DNA of 64,000 nt from Acanthornis magna (GCA_036785705.1 JAWUZG010000137.1:248001-312000); one strand, 5' to 3'. Shown: positions 1-14,100, counted from the first letter of the stretch. Notes: generated by a model not told the origin, from the sequence alone. Numbers and translations: made by a program.

Positions 1-3000
1 ATATGAAAACAGTGCCCTGGATTAGGTCTTTAACCTCTGTTCTTTTCTCTTATAAGTAGACATGTTATCTTCTTTGAAAGGGCTGATTGAAGGATAAATT
101 CATACAGTTCTGGGAATTGTCTATATTTAATACTCAAGGGTCCCCAAGAAAAGGTTTTTTATAAACATTGAAGAAAATACTAGGCATTAAGAAAAATGGT
201 TAAAAATTATTTCAAGAAAATTCTAGAATATACTTACAGTAACACTGAAGAGTTACTTAGAGTTTCATAATTTTGTGAAGAAAAAAACCTCAGATTTTTT
301 CAAAAGAAAATAATATTTATCTTGTAATGATCATTCCAGGAAAGGTTTGATTGTTCTGAGAGGTACCAGAACTTTTTTAACAAAGTAGAAGAGCAGTTTG
401 GATGTACACAAAAAACATTTAAAAAAAAAATCTGTCACCTGCTTATCACAGACATAAAAGGCCTGTGCACATGCACCGGCCTCAACTGAGAGGTGGAACA
501 GTTCTCTAGGTCGTCCATCCAAAAGAGTTTTGTGTTACTGTTATGCAATGAAGAACTTGCCTGTACCATTCATTGTGATTCCGAGAGTGACCAAAAACAA
601 AAACAGAGGGTCAGCAAAAACAGGAGAAAAAAAAACAAAAAAACACATAAATACTAATAATGGAGCCAAGAAATATATCAATACTAATATTAAACCACCC
701 AAAAGGCTGAATCATCTGTACCACAATGCAACTTCCACACGGCAAAAATCACTCCAGTATTACCACTTAGAGCAATTCAGCCTTTTTCAACATTGCTGCA
801 GGAGCCAGGAGCACATCAGCACACACTAAGACAGTGTCAGGTCTTCCATTTCTTCTGCTTTACTATCAGCAGGGAGTTTATTTACCTTTACAATATGAAC
901 TTGGCAACATGTTCTAGGACGTACTGGGAATTCCAGTGTACTCGTTACCTGTGATTGCAGCTGGCAACCCCAGCTTTGCTTCCCTTGCCTTCACACCATT
1001 ACTAAGCTACATTATTTACATACATTTTAAGTAAAGAATTAATTCACTAGGTAAACCGTAGTGGGATATTTAGCTAGGTTTTCCCTGGTGACATAGAAGG
1101 ACCTGGGAGGAAATGAGAGAGACAAAAGCTGTATTTCTCCTGAGATTCTAAAAAATTGGGGTGTTTTCTATATTTTTCGAAGCACTACCAAGTTTCCACC
1201 TCTCCTCAAGGAACCAAACTGAACTAGAAATTCCTTTCTTTTTGCCTCCCCAGAGCCCTTTTCAAGGTGTAAATAAAGCTGTTTAAACAGGAGGTGTGTT
1301 TTCTGACATTGGATATTGCAGAAGTGTGGGTGCAAACACTGTGTGCAAATGCATACTCTGACTTCCAAGATTATTTTTGTTAAAGTTCAGAGTTGATCTC
1401 CAATTATGTCCCATTTCTTCCCGGCCATTTGAAGATTTTTCCTCAGTGTATTTGAAAAACACATTAATTGTAAGGGTTGCTTCCATCAATTAATTTAATT
1501 TAGGATTTCCTAGTCTGATGGGTCATGCCTAGTTACTTCTGTCCAATACTATTACATGACATGGCTGATGATATCTCATCAGCCCAACAAAGTTGAAAAA
1601 GAAATGTGTTGCTGAGCGCTGCAGTCAACAGTTTGGAACCAGCAAATCCCTCTTCAACTTCTATCTGTTCAGAGGAGCTAAACACCAGCTAGGGTGTTTT
1701 AAGTAGCAGGCAGGAGTTTTTTTCTAGGAGCATTGAGTAGCAGGAACTGTCATGTATGACAGGTTTAAATTAACTCTGGATAGACTGTAAGGAGAAAATT
1801 TATTCAGGCAAAGTAAAACTCACTGAAAATATTTACGTGCTGTTTGATTCATAATAGTCATCTGTCACTTAGCAAGTTGCGAAATGTACCATTGGCGGAA
1901 TATGTTGTTAAGGTTTTATTATTTTGCTTTAGTGTTGTATATATGACTAGCTAAAAATTACATATAGTTGAAACTACTTTTCAAAGGATTTTTGCTAAAT
2001 TTAATTTCCACCCAAAAGTGTCTGTTTTTTTCAAAGGCAAAGGGAAAAACAATAGTCAGTGAAAAGCTGACAACAGGAAATATTTCAGCCAAGAGGTAAA
2101 AACATTTTGGAAAAAAATCTTCCCATGTCTACCCAACTATACTCAGCCTTTGATGGCAAGTGAACATTTTCCCCAGAAATTAATGATTACAGTTTTTGGT
2201 TTTGTTTTAATTTTATTACTGCATGTCCCAGGGTGCAAAACTTCCAATGAGTTGGAAAAGTAATACCAAATTCATCTTCCAACAAGAACTAGCTAGGTGT
2301 CACCTACTGTCTGGAGAACATAGACAGAATCTAATGGCCATTACAGGATAAGTCAAATCCTTCATTCTCAGATTAGGCAGCCAAATGCACTGAGATCTGC
2401 AAGAACTGAGAAACAGTTCTGCAAGCACTAGAGGCTCTCTGACTGCCAATAATTCAGAGACAGTAGTTTTGCCATGTATGTTAAAGGCATTTCACAGTAT
2501 CTACACAAGCTCGTAAAAGAATTTAACAATTATAAATTTACTGAAAACTGTTGAGAAACTTTAAAGAAAGAAATAAATTACTATAAATTCAAGGTGTAAC
2601 AAGCAAAAGTTGACAAATAATACTTTTTGGTAGACAAAAAACAGGCAGACAATTAAGAATAACTGAAGGTCTTGTTTAGAATATCTAATACCTAATTTTC
2701 CACTGTTTATTACCTCATATTGACAGAGGAAAAAAAATGTTGAAAGAGAAAGACAGAGAATGGTGACATTGACCAGAGCGAAGCACTTTTTTGTTGTCAT
2801 TTTTTAATCTTAGATTGGAGAATAAACACAGAAAATTCCATGACAAAAATTAAAAGTAAGTTACTTGGTACCTTTTGACAACAGGATGAACACAGCACTT
2901 AAAATAATGCTATTTTCCTTAAATATACATAGGTATCAGGTGGTAGAAGAGATGGGCCTCAAAGAAGGTCATCATCAGTTATTGCACTTCTTTCAGACCA

Positions 3001-5924
3001 AAGGTGAGGAAAGGCACTGAAGTCTATGCCAGCACTGGAGTATCTGGAGCTGTTGGAATGTATCAACTTTTCAGCAGGTGAAAGTCTATGGCACTGCCTA
3101 GGATACCAAACTGTCTTAATGTGGCACCTGGAAAGCAGTGCACTTCACATTACCAGAAAAAATATTCCTTATGTCTTTAAGTGAAATGCAATACAAGGCC
3201 ACGTTGTACTGATGATGCAAAAGAGCTCTAAGAATTCAGATACAGTGTGTGTTTTGTACTCTCTAACAAGACAAACAACACATGAAGAACCCACACAGCA
3301 CAGAAGAGTGTAATTTTTTTCTAGTCTTATTATAGAAGATAAAAGCATAGTGTATGTGCATCCTAGTTAAACATACGACTACCACTTGACATCTACCTTT
3401 TATTTGGCAATGACATAAAATTACATTGATTTAATATATTTTATCTGATAATTATTGGGTAGTAAACAGAATTCCCCAGTACAACTATGCAACTACGCCA
3501 TGCAAAATAAAACCACTGCAATAACTCATAGTGGGGTTTTCCTTTTTTTTTTTTTTTTAATGGTTGTTAGTGTCAAAATTATTATTTTAAAAAGAATGGA
3601 GGTCATACCAGCTTAAGTGAATCTAACAAGACCTAGCAAATAGACTACAGGACAGGTATCCTAGTTGTGGCTCTGCTCCTGACCTGCCAAAGGAGGAGGC
3701 AGGTGTCTTTCAGTTTATACAGCTGATAAATTAAACAGTGGTGTTGAACCATTTGCAAAAGATGTGAACAGCTGCTGATGAAGGAAAGATGCATAAAAGC
3801 TAGGTATTATTACTTTTACCTCAACACGTAATTTTTGTTTCATATCCTTTGCATCCATGTCATTTTAACTCTAGAACAAGTACTATAATTTTATGTTTGG
3901 AAGCTTTGTTATGTGTGCATGTATTCTGAAGGCTTTATGATACTCATTCACAGCCTACTCTGCTTCTTCCCCTATTGTATAGTGTACATAAGCTCGAAGG
4001 AACCAGGCAGCAGTTTGACCTTATGGCATAAAGTACATCAGCACAGACTTTTCATTGAACTTGTCTTATCTAATAGACCCTCGAGTGCCAAAATTATGTT
4101 ACTCAAGATTACAGGAAGGCTTTGCACTGAACACATCTAAGTAGCAAGACAGAGCAGAACTGCTCCCTGAAATAAAAGACGGAAACACAGAACTGAGAAT
4201 GCAATTCACTTCCATTTGTTCAAGGTGAAAAGCAGCAATGAATACAAGATAAAGTTTCCATCAAGAAATTATACTTCCTGAAATACTTCCACCATCCATC
4301 CAGGTCTCAAGATGATGAAGAAAATCTAGACAATTCATAATGGAATCAGTTACCTGAGAGCTTCCTTTAATCCTCTTTTTTACTCTTCACAACACTTATT
4401 TGATGAATATGTACAGAATGCTTGTTATTCTCATTTATAGCTGAATAAGAGCTGAAGATAATGCATAATCCGAAGGAAACTTTCCTTCCTCTTCATTTGT
4501 CCCACAATTTTATTGCATCAGAAGTTAGACAGCATACTTTTATTTCTAGAAGAATTTAACATACTTTTGGGTACTATTAAGTAAGGTAAACTGAAACTGT
4601 CAAGGGATTTTTTCATAGACGCGAACATAATCCTCAGAAATCCCATCCTGACAACCACTTTTGGAAAAAATATCCAGCTTCAAGTCAATAAGAATGAATA
4701 TTACGTTGCAGTGGCATGCTGTGACTTTGTGTTAGAATAAAACATAAGAAAATCACTAGTACAGTTCACATTGAGATAAACTGTTAAAGCAATTTTCTTA
4801 AGGACCAAGGACCAGCATTTCCACTACTTCAAATAAAGCAGCTGACACTGATATGTGCTCTATCTGCTGAAACTTGTCACTTGCATTAAGTAAATAAGTT
4901 GAAGGCAAAATAATTGTGTCCTGTTCAACCTTTATGCTTAAAGAACTGTAACAGAAATCACAAAGTTATATAAAGCAAGTGCAAGGTGTTGCCTATGAGA
5001 ATACTTGTCTAATCAGCTTAAGTGACGCTATATTCATAGTGTACAGCATCTGTGGCAATAGTAGATATTGCTCTATGTTCTTCCTGTTCATCTTTACCAC
5101 TATGGCATATTTTGGTTTTATTAATTATGAAGTGAGGAGCAGTTTCTTTTTAGATTAGCAGTCATTTCACTCCTGACTACCTCAGTGACCTTTTATATAT
5201 GAATTTAATATATTTGTGGCAATCTGTGGGGCTATAAGTGTCACATCCTTTAGATGTAATGGTTTAGACTTAAGTAGTTCGTGGCAGATAGTGCATATCT
5301 CATTTTGTTGACAGTTAAAGCATAATCACCACCACAGCAATGCTGCTTTTGTCGACAAATGCAACTTTCCAAAGTTTAATTTTGCACCAGTTTAGAGCAT
5401 ATATAATTGGCCTCAATTTCTATATAATACAATTTACACTAGAGATTATTGCCGGGATTCAAGTCTGTCCTCAAAGTAAAACAAATCATAAATTAGGCCA
5501 GGAAGTTCAGTTGTATCTAGGAGTTATTCCTCTCTATTTCACGTGCATGCAATAACTGAAGACATTACAGAGATGGTGCTTGTGTTTCAGTTCCATTTGC
5601 TCATGCTACGAGTTTGCTGAAGAGATGTCACATAAGAAGAGAACAATCATTTATTTTATGTTAGTGATTTCACATATTTGCTAATGTTGTTGTCTGTCAA
5701 ATGCATGGCAACAAGGAATTCCTGTGGATCCCAGGAAGTCACTGTCTGGAAGACATTAAATCAGGAGTCATTGAGATAAGCCATTAGAAATAAAAGGTGA
5801 ATGACAAAATAATATGGTGATATTGGCCTGACAAGGAAACAGAATCAAACAATGTAAAGGAATTAGCAGCTGAGCTGGAGAAATTATTCATATAATAAAT
5901 TACTGAATGAAATAAAGCCTTATT
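1..5924. other. AT-rich unique sequence, no gene seen
   Basis: No protein domain, RNA gene or recognisable mobile element was found. The sequence is AT-rich with stops in all frames at normal density, and open frames are at most about 100 codons with no coding character. A 16-base poly-T run lies at 3543-3558. A minus-strand open frame that ends at 826-828 is discussed among the findings. Intron or gene desert fits best. Confidence 0.6.
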
Positions 5925-6028
5925 TTTGTTTGGTTTGGTTTCATTTCATTTCGTTTGGCTTGGTTTGGTTTGGTTTGGTTCGGTTCAGTTTGGTTTGGTT
6001 TGGTTCGGTTTGGTTTCGTTTGGTTTAT
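5925..6028. repeat. (TTTGG)n-like pentanucleotide tandem repeat
   Basis: About 100 bases are built from the unit TTTGG, with point variants such as TTCGG, TTTCG, TTCAG and TTTCA. The frame of the 5-base period is kept almost throughout. The central and right parts are the most regular. The region reads as an open frame of alternating F, G, L, V and W residues, which is a by-product of the repeat and not a gene. Interruptions suggest an ageing, no longer homogeneous array. Confidence 0.9.
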
Positions 6029-9000
6029 TATTTTTTCCCAGCTTCTGCCCTGGTATTATTTTGTTTGCACACATCATGATTAGCTATGAGTTTGTTCATT
6101 GTCTTCAGCTATTCAATTAAGGGAACACAAGAACACAGTTGAATCTACAGTACACTGATGTGTGGCTTCAACTGCACTAAATATTTTTTTATTCATTGAA
6201 CTCATATAAGTTATATGTTGTTTCCACTCTCCTCTGAGAGATGGAGTGTATCAAGGATCTAGTTATAGCTTTTTGATTCTGGGTCAAATCACGCACATAC
6301 ACTAGCAACATTTAAAGGAGCACAGGTGGTATTTCAAATTGCCAACTTGCAGCAGCCCCTGAGAATCCTCTCAGTTTGTAAAAACCCAAGAGCAGCACAT
6401 GCTGGCAGAGTTTTGCAGATGTAGCCAGAACAGAAAATGAAAACGGTATAGCAGCTGACTACATCAAATCTGTAAGTTTTGAGAATTCCTCCAAATTTGG
6501 TAAATTTACCAAATTTAGTTTGGTAAAATACAGCAAGTAATTATGCTTCTATTTCCTCAGTCATGCAACACAACAGCAGGAGGACAAGGATAGGGGACAG
6601 TCCTATGTTTTTTTCTTCTGTCTTCTAATTAGGTGTCCCACACCATAAAAACAGAACATTTCTTGTTTGTAAGACAAAAAAAAAAAAAACAAAAGTAACT
6701 GTCCAAAGTAATTTTGGACTGCTTTAAAAATATCTTGAAAACAGCTGCGTGCTTCCAGAGCAGATACCCCTGTAGTTTTTACTATATATGATTACATATA
6801 TGCTTTTTTCTCTACAATAATGGTTTTGTACTACAAGAAGAGTAACTGAAATTGTTGTAACTGATTTAATTGATAAGAATGCTTTGCTGTAAGGTTTATT
6901 AAGTCTACTGTATTTTTTAAGTGTTTGCATAATTTCCTATCAAAGCAAGGATAACATATTTTTAACTTCAGTGTCCTAAAGCTATACATTTAGGTATTAA
7001 AAAAAAATTAGAATTATGTTTCAGATCAGCAAAGATAGTAAGCATTAAAAGTACTAGAAATTTCAAGAGTGTACTGGGCAGTCTTCCCCTCACCTGATGC
7101 TCCAGGTAATTTTTCAACATATCACCATAGAAACCCATACTTGCTCTTTTGAATCTTCCAGACAGAATAACAAGTAAGTTTTTGGAAATTCTCCTTGGAC
7201 TATTATCTATTTTCCCCCATTTAATTAGGAAGATTTTTATCTGCTGTGTATGTCAGTCTTTATCCATCTGTAGAATCTATGCAGAGAAATAAGAATTTAT
7301 TCTCAAGTTTTAGCTGGGCCTGCAGAGAATGAGTGTGGAATCTGGATAAAAATTACCATCACCATATTATCACACTTCATTCCGAAAAGATGGCAAAAGC
7401 CTTTAATGATTAGCTTTTGCTAATCCTTCACTAATATTTCACTGGTACAAGTTTAATTTTATACTGTGTTTAAGAAATGGACTGATAAAATTCTGAAAGA
7501 CTTCTTTGTGCACTGGTACTATACTTCAACTGTATAGAAAACAGACAAAGCCAACTCAAAGAAAATTCAACAACCTATAAAGTCATTTTATATCCCAGCC
7601 ACAATTTGTCTCTGACTGACTGAAATTTTTTCCCTTTCCTGGTTGTTCGGTATGGTAAAAACGCATTGTGAAGTGAGCTGTTGGTCCCAGTGACCTTTTT
7701 CTAGTGGGCAACCAGGCAGTGGTACTGAAGTGCTTTCCTCACCCAGAAAGAATTCCTTTTAATTTGACATGTTGCCCAGGGGAAAGATATTGGGAAACAT
7801 CAGTGACAGGTGTGTTATAAAGCAAAAAATTCTAATTCAGACTATCTATTTTATATCTCTTTCACCAGTTTCTAATACACTCAACAGAATACATCTCCCA
7901 AAATTTAGCCTTTTCACTATCAAATATGAACACAGGTTAGAGTTCCTTTCTGTAGCCATCCAGACCTAGGCATATTTTTATAATGGAATCAATATTTGCA
8001 AAAAAGCATGTAAATTCCTGAGCAGTAAAATTAGTTTTCTAGTGTCCCTTTCATAGTCTGTCTTTCAGTCTGAGGAGCAGCCACATTTTTTTAACAGGAG
8101 TTTTTATGTATGTTCACTATGATGAAAGCCAAAGGCTTCAGCTCATGATTTGGCTAAAAGAATGGGGTTTTATATCTTGTTGCCATATATCAGATGCATG
8201 ATTGCATGATTGACTGTGTCTATTCACTTCCTGGTTGACTCATGATAGAAATGCATATATGCAGAAAACCATCACAAGAATTTTGTGCTCTTGGAAAGAT
8301 ATTCAGTCATCCAAGACACAACAGGAAAATAACATAAGACATATTAAATCAGCATTACATTGACAGCAACTTCAGTAGTTAAGTATTCAGGGACTTAACT
8401 GAAAATCAGTTCTTCCAGGATACGTGATCTACTACCGCCTGGATGAACCCTGCTAAGAAAAATCTGCGCAAGCAAACATTGCTCCATTCTAGAGATTAAA
8501 CAAAGACAGATGCAATATATGATTACCAAAAAAACGGAAAAGATACATGGATTTTTCTAGCTCAGTGATTTGGTTGCCTTAGACTGTCATGAAATCACAC
8601 TACAAGACTTGTGTTAAAATTATTTTTGTACATCAAAAAAATAGTCTTTGGTGGCAACGCATTATTTAGATTTTCAATAATCCTTTGGCAGTGAACAGTT
8701 ACAGATGATAAGAGACATGAGGTGATGTATAAAGCACGGGTATACATGAATAAGTTGCTAGCAACTCACAAACTAGCAATATCTAAGCAGTTTTCACCTT
8801 CAGAAATAGTTAATAGTAAAGGTACCTAAATAGGCACAGTGGTAAGAATTGTTAATGTTAAACTGGTTTCCCAAAATGGAGATACTAACTGTGAAGATTT
8901 ATAGATGACTATGATCTATGCTTTTGAGCAGAACTCTCTCCTAGATGGAAGATGTCTGAATCTTTCCTAGTTTTAAAGCTCAGGTATACAGTATTGAGAA

Positions 9001-10171
9001 TTTCCAATGTGCGTAGACTTTCTGGGTAATAAGAGACCATTGTGGCCCAAATGAAATCAGTGGACTGGAATTAAGAGGAAAACGATTTAATTTTTTTATC
9101 CCTACTGTTTTGAAGGTTGGTCACATTAGAGACACTTTAAGTATGTAGATTTTGCTAATGCAGTTCATGTGTACAAAACATACAAAACATAAATCTCTCC
9201 TTTTTTTCTTTTTTTTTTCTTTTTAAAATTCATTTCCTATTGCCTCTTGTATTTGCTAGATAGTTTTGGGTTGTGCTATGAAAGCTGACTAAGTAAATCA
9301 GAAAGTAAGATTATCCGCTATAGAAAATATTGGATCAAGCACCCACGAGAAATTGTTGATTTTTTTTTTTGGAAGTTTATATAATATATGTCTAGAGTCA
9401 AATGAGCTATGCAAAAGCAAATCAGCATACCAATTTCAGTCTCTACAAACTGTGAAATAGGCTTCTTCTCTTTTCCACTGCACAGTAGATAAGCAAAGAT
9501 CTACTGCAAGAGTGAACCAATATCTGTTGTATCAGAACACACTAGGACAGTGAAAAAATATTAATCAAGGAAATAAAAAATAAGAACAGAACCAGAAAAC
9601 AGAGTCGAATTTCTAAACTCGTAGAACAAAATAGCATGCAGCATCACAGTTTGTTTTGAGGTCTTGCCCTGGGGGAGAAAGAGAGAAGAGCAAAAACACT
9701 TTTTTTTTTTTTTTTTTTTTAACAATGGTAGTCTGGCTCTGATTAATAGACCTTCCTTAACATACACTTTTCATTTGGTTGAATAAAATCCCTTAAGTCT
9801 TAATAATGCTGAAAGTAACTTCAAAGCATAAGTGAAATTCAAACCCAAACAAGTACTTATTTGGGTTTCTCAGGTCCTGATTGTCCAGCAATAAACAACA
9901 GAATTCATTTGTTTTCTTCACAGGAAGCAGTTGAGTAGGAGATGAGTCAGGCAGGGTAGACACATCACAAAATTCATTCCCACATTGATATGCTCACATT
10001 GCATAACTGTAACAGTATTGTGCTGCAACAAATACAAAAGCATTTTGTGGCTGAATACAAGGCTTATCAGCCACAAAAAGTTCATGGGCCACAAAGACTT
10101 CATATCTTCAGAACATGATCTTCAGAGTACAAACTAATGCTGCCCCTAACTAATCCTGCTCCCTTCTTGGG
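6029..10171. other. AT-rich unique sequence with short simple repeats
   Basis: No gene or recognisable repeat family was found. The stretch contains a perfect 24-bp AT-rich palindrome at 6493-6516, a short poly-A run near 6676-6690 and a 21-base poly-T run at 9700-9720. Open frames are short and do not look like coding sequence. Confidence 0.6.
9700..9720. repeat. poly-T run, 21 bases
   Basis: This is an uninterrupted run of 21 T on the plus strand (poly-A on the minus strand). No retroposon body was recognised on either side, so it is annotated only as a homopolymer. Confidence 0.9.
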
Positions 10172-11187
10172 TGTGGTTTGAGCCTGGCTGAATGCAAGGT
10201 GCTCAGCCGAGCGGCGCTATCGCCCTTAACTGCACATATGACGAATAGTTCATGGTCAAGACAAGGACAGGGAGAGGTCACTCAACAACCAGCTACCTCT
10301 GCAGGCATTACAGACTCATCTCAGGGAAATTATTATCACTTATCGCCAATCAAACACTGGAGTAGGATAATAAATTAAAATACATCTTAGAACACCTTTT
10401 CCCCCCACTCCCTTCTTCCCAAGCTGAACTTTACATCCATTTTTCTATTACCCCTTCCACCTAAGTGCTACAAGAGGTACAGGAAATTGAGGTTGAGGTC
10501 AGTTCATCACATATTGTCTCTGCTGCTCCTTCTCATGCTCTTTGCCTGATCCAGTGCAGGGTCCCACCTACAGGGGACAGTCTTCCACCTAGTCCTCCAA
10601 AAATTGCTCCAGCATGGGTCCCTACCACAAGGTGCAGTCTTTCAGGAAAGGATAGCTCCAACATAAGACCCCTCCATGAGGTCACAAGTCTTGACAGAAA
10701 ACCTGCTCCAGTGTGGGCTTCTCTCTCCACGAGGCCACAGGCCAGCAATCTGCTCCAGCAGGCTGGAGGATTATGGCCTCCTTTGGTCATCCACTGTTTT
10801 TCGAGTGGGTATCTGCTCCAAACTCCATGGGCTGCCGGGGTACAGCTGCCTCACCATGGTCCTCACCACAGGCTGCAGGGGAATCTCTGCTGTGGCACCT
10901 GGAGCACCTCCTCCCCATCCCTATTCACTCACCTGGGTGTCTGCAGAGTTGTTCCTCTCTCATATTCTCACTCCTCTCTCCCATTCTCACTCCTCTCTCC
11001 CAGCTGCTATCAGAGAGGTGCTATCAATGTCACTGGGTGGCTCAGCTTTAGCCAGTGGCATGTGCATCTTGGAGCTGTTGGAGCTGGGTCTGTTGAACAT
11101 GGGGGAAACTTCAGGCATCTTCTCACAGAAGACACTCATGCAGTCCCCTCCCCCAGTACCAAAACCATGTCAAGCAAACCCAATGTC
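10172..11187 (-). mobile_element. Solo LTR, avian ERVL-type (long family), minus strand
   Basis: Read on the minus strand this follows the order of a long (about 1 kb) avian ERVL-type LTR. A U3-like start near 11187 leads into a segment of repeated phrases of the type 'ctgctccag' / 'ctccagcatggg' (10590-10760). A pyrimidine/purine-rich stretch follows at about 10395-10420, and the element ends at a TGTGG (CCACA on the minus strand) at 10172. The same layout and phrases occur in the opposite orientation at 56131-57200, so the two are copies of one family. A 21/19-bp internal duplication lies at 10961-11000. A possible target duplication is CTTGG/CTTGA (10166-10170 and 11188-11192), one mismatch and one base out of register, so it is weak. 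No primer-binding site or gag/pol lies beside it, hence a solo LTR. The 354-codon open frame across 10465-11529 runs out of the LTR into flanking DNA and is not a gene. The family assignment is from memory of bird repeats. Confidence 0.85.
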
Positions 11188-14100
11188 CTTGACAAACGTA
11201 CTCTCTTCTGGCTTATACCCATCCAGAATGTTTCTGCAAAGATCATTTTCCAAGCCTTTCACCTAGGTAATGGCACATTTCTACATCAGTCTTCTTCTGT
11301 TCCCCTGTCTCTATCCCATCAAGCAGAAGCTTATTGCTATCTGTTTTCCCACTACATTTGCATGTTATCCAGGCCAATAGGCTCTTGTCCTTACTACAGT
11401 CAATGCCACAAATACAGCAGCATTACAAGTGTATATTTGTCAAAAGCAATCATTCCAATGAAATGTTTTTCTAGAAGTTTAAAAAGTCAGAAGAAGATAG
11501 ATAAGTTTGCCATGGAAATACAAATTTGAAATGATCTAGTAAGTCAATACTGTTGTGAAGGACTGCACCTTTCCCCTCATGTCAGAAGCTTGGATTGTCT
11601 TGAAAAACATAGAGCAGTCATATACGAATTATTAGAATTGCTACTAGAGCCCATTAGTAATTAAATTATCGATTATTACTATTCTTACTAAGTATATTTA
11701 GATAATTAAATATAAGGAGGAGGAGGGAAGCATGCTGCAAGATGGCACATTTTTATTTGTCCTGAGGACAGAAAGCGCACACCTATCTTTGTTCTGCATA
11801 TCCAACTGAGAAGAGAAACACCTGTTCCACCATATATCAATACAATGTAGGACCTTCTTCTTCCTTCAGTTTTGTATGCTTCCAGCTTGGATGCTCCTGT
11901 GTTAAATCAAAGACAGTCCCATCTTTGTGCTGAAAGCAATCAGCCAGCAAAGATAAAATTCTAGTTACAGATCATCAGCATTGTCTTAAAAAGTTACTCA
12001 TTTTTAGACCCAAAGAAGTCCTTAACCACATCCTTGTGGTGTGCTGTCTGTGATGAAGGGAATCAAAACACACAAGCTCTGTAGAAGGGGAGGAGGTAAG
12101 ACTGCATGAGCCTAAGCAAATATACCCCCAGTGATGATGTTGATAGTCTGGGGAGACTTTCAATCAGTGAAGAGCATAAGCTACAAGCTAAACCTGTTCC
12201 TCTCCATTCACAAGTGAAAGTCAGACTCATGGAAGATTTGAACAGCCATTCAAACACGACTCCTTTTAAATTTCTGTCTTTGTCCAAAATGTGTCAGATG
12301 AGTTCCAGGGGTACCTTTCAAACTCTTTGTGTATGTGTCATCTGTGACCTATGGATAAATATGGTATTGTTAGGAGAATTTGCTTCTCAGTCATTTGTAG
12401 CATCCTGCAGAAACCAAAAGGGAGTCACGCTTGTTACTCAGGAGGCTGTGGTGAATCTCAAGTGGGAGAGAGACACAAGCTGTGGAATTCCATCTGAGAG
12501 CTGGGACATCTGTGGATCCATTCCATGAAATTCCAAAAAGTGTCAACAGCACAGACATTGCAATGACTGCGACACTGTGCAGCCCAGTCATTACAGACTG
12601 AAAGGCTTTTGTCCTTTCCACTCTCTGATCACATGCCAAATGTCAGATCACAGACACTGAGCTTTGGTGTATCCTGCAGAGCAGAACTGGGATCTTTTTA
12701 CACTTACTTTTCAAAATGAATCTATTTATTAAGTCAAAATAAAGCAGTGGGAAATATTCAATTGCTAAAGTACATCAACACGCTGTTATATTTTTGTTTT
12801 GAGAGGAGAACTGAGTTCGCCTGACCATTGGATCACCTGATGTGCTGCTTTCACTCTGCATTAAAATCACAATAATGCACTTAGAGTATCATTTACCTGC
12901 TGGGGACATAATTACTAAAAAACTGATGAACCTTTGCCAACAAGTAAACAGCCAGGAAAAAAATAAGCAGGAAGATAATACATATATCATTATTGTCCTT
13001 ATTTATGTGGTTTTAATAACACATCCTTTTTCCTGTGGCATAAAAGGATTTTAAATGCTTTTTAGGTTAGATGATTTTAATATCATCAATCTGACCACAT
13101 TTTTCGTGTTTTAATATAAATGCATTTTTATGTTTTAATAAAGCAGGAGTGGAGTGAGTGACTCCAGAAAACACCACAAGGTTTCTGTATTTTTATTAAT
13201 TTTTTCACATTTTTTAAGCCTCAGCTTGGTTACTATTATCCAAGGATAAAAGTAGGACAAAATCTAAGTTGTTTCTAGATATAATTATATATAGCCTTTC
13301 TTCCCAAAGCTAAAAATACATTGTTCTTGGAGTATACTTTGGCATTTGAATCAGCTTCACTGGCTCTATTTTTTTAACTGTGTGAACATCTTACAGTGTT
13401 TCATCTTGGCAGAAAGCTTTAGGGGAAAATAATAATGAGGAATTGGGAGAAAACAGAGCAAAATAAAGTGGAAGAAGAAAAGAAGAAATAAAACAATATT
13501 TTGGCACACAAAATATGGTGTACTGCAGGCAGATGAGAGAACACAGATAAAGCCATGTAAGAGATAGGTTCTTTATAAGGGATTTTTTGAATAGTGATCT
13601 TGGAGACAGAGTATATTTTCTTTATCTTTATGTCAATTTGTTTGCCTGGTTATTGTATGCGCTGTGAATCAGTCACAGGGTAATCTGCAATTAGCAGATG
13701 TCTTTTTGACTGTGAGAGTGCCAAGGAAGGAAAAACAAACAGGACAGACATCACAGAAAGATTAAAAGACGAGCCACATTTTTTTAATAAATCAGAATAA
13801 TAAATATTGATAGTTTCTTCTGGGGTTTGGGATGGGGCTGTTTCTTTACTTTGTCTCTAATTAAGCAGGACATGCTTTGAAATATTTTGATTCAGCGAAA
13901 CAAAGCAATCTGAAAGAATACAATCACTACAAAATGATCCATTGTTTGACTTTCTGTATTTTGCTTTTCAACACTCTTTGTTTTTCTGTTTTCTGGGCTA
14001 CTACAGGTCTAATTAGGGCTGGTCTTGATTCTGATTTTGCTGGTGTTGAAACTGGTATTACCTGTAGTCAGTACAACGCCGACCTTTTCTAGACAGCCAA

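Noticed and set aside
10465..11529. 354-codon plus-strand open frame, the longest in the window, plus overlapping frames of 196 and 112 codons
   Set aside because: They are antisense to the ERVL-type LTR at 10172-11187 and run into flanking DNA. No domain is present, and the low stop density follows from the GC-rich, phrase-repeated LTR.
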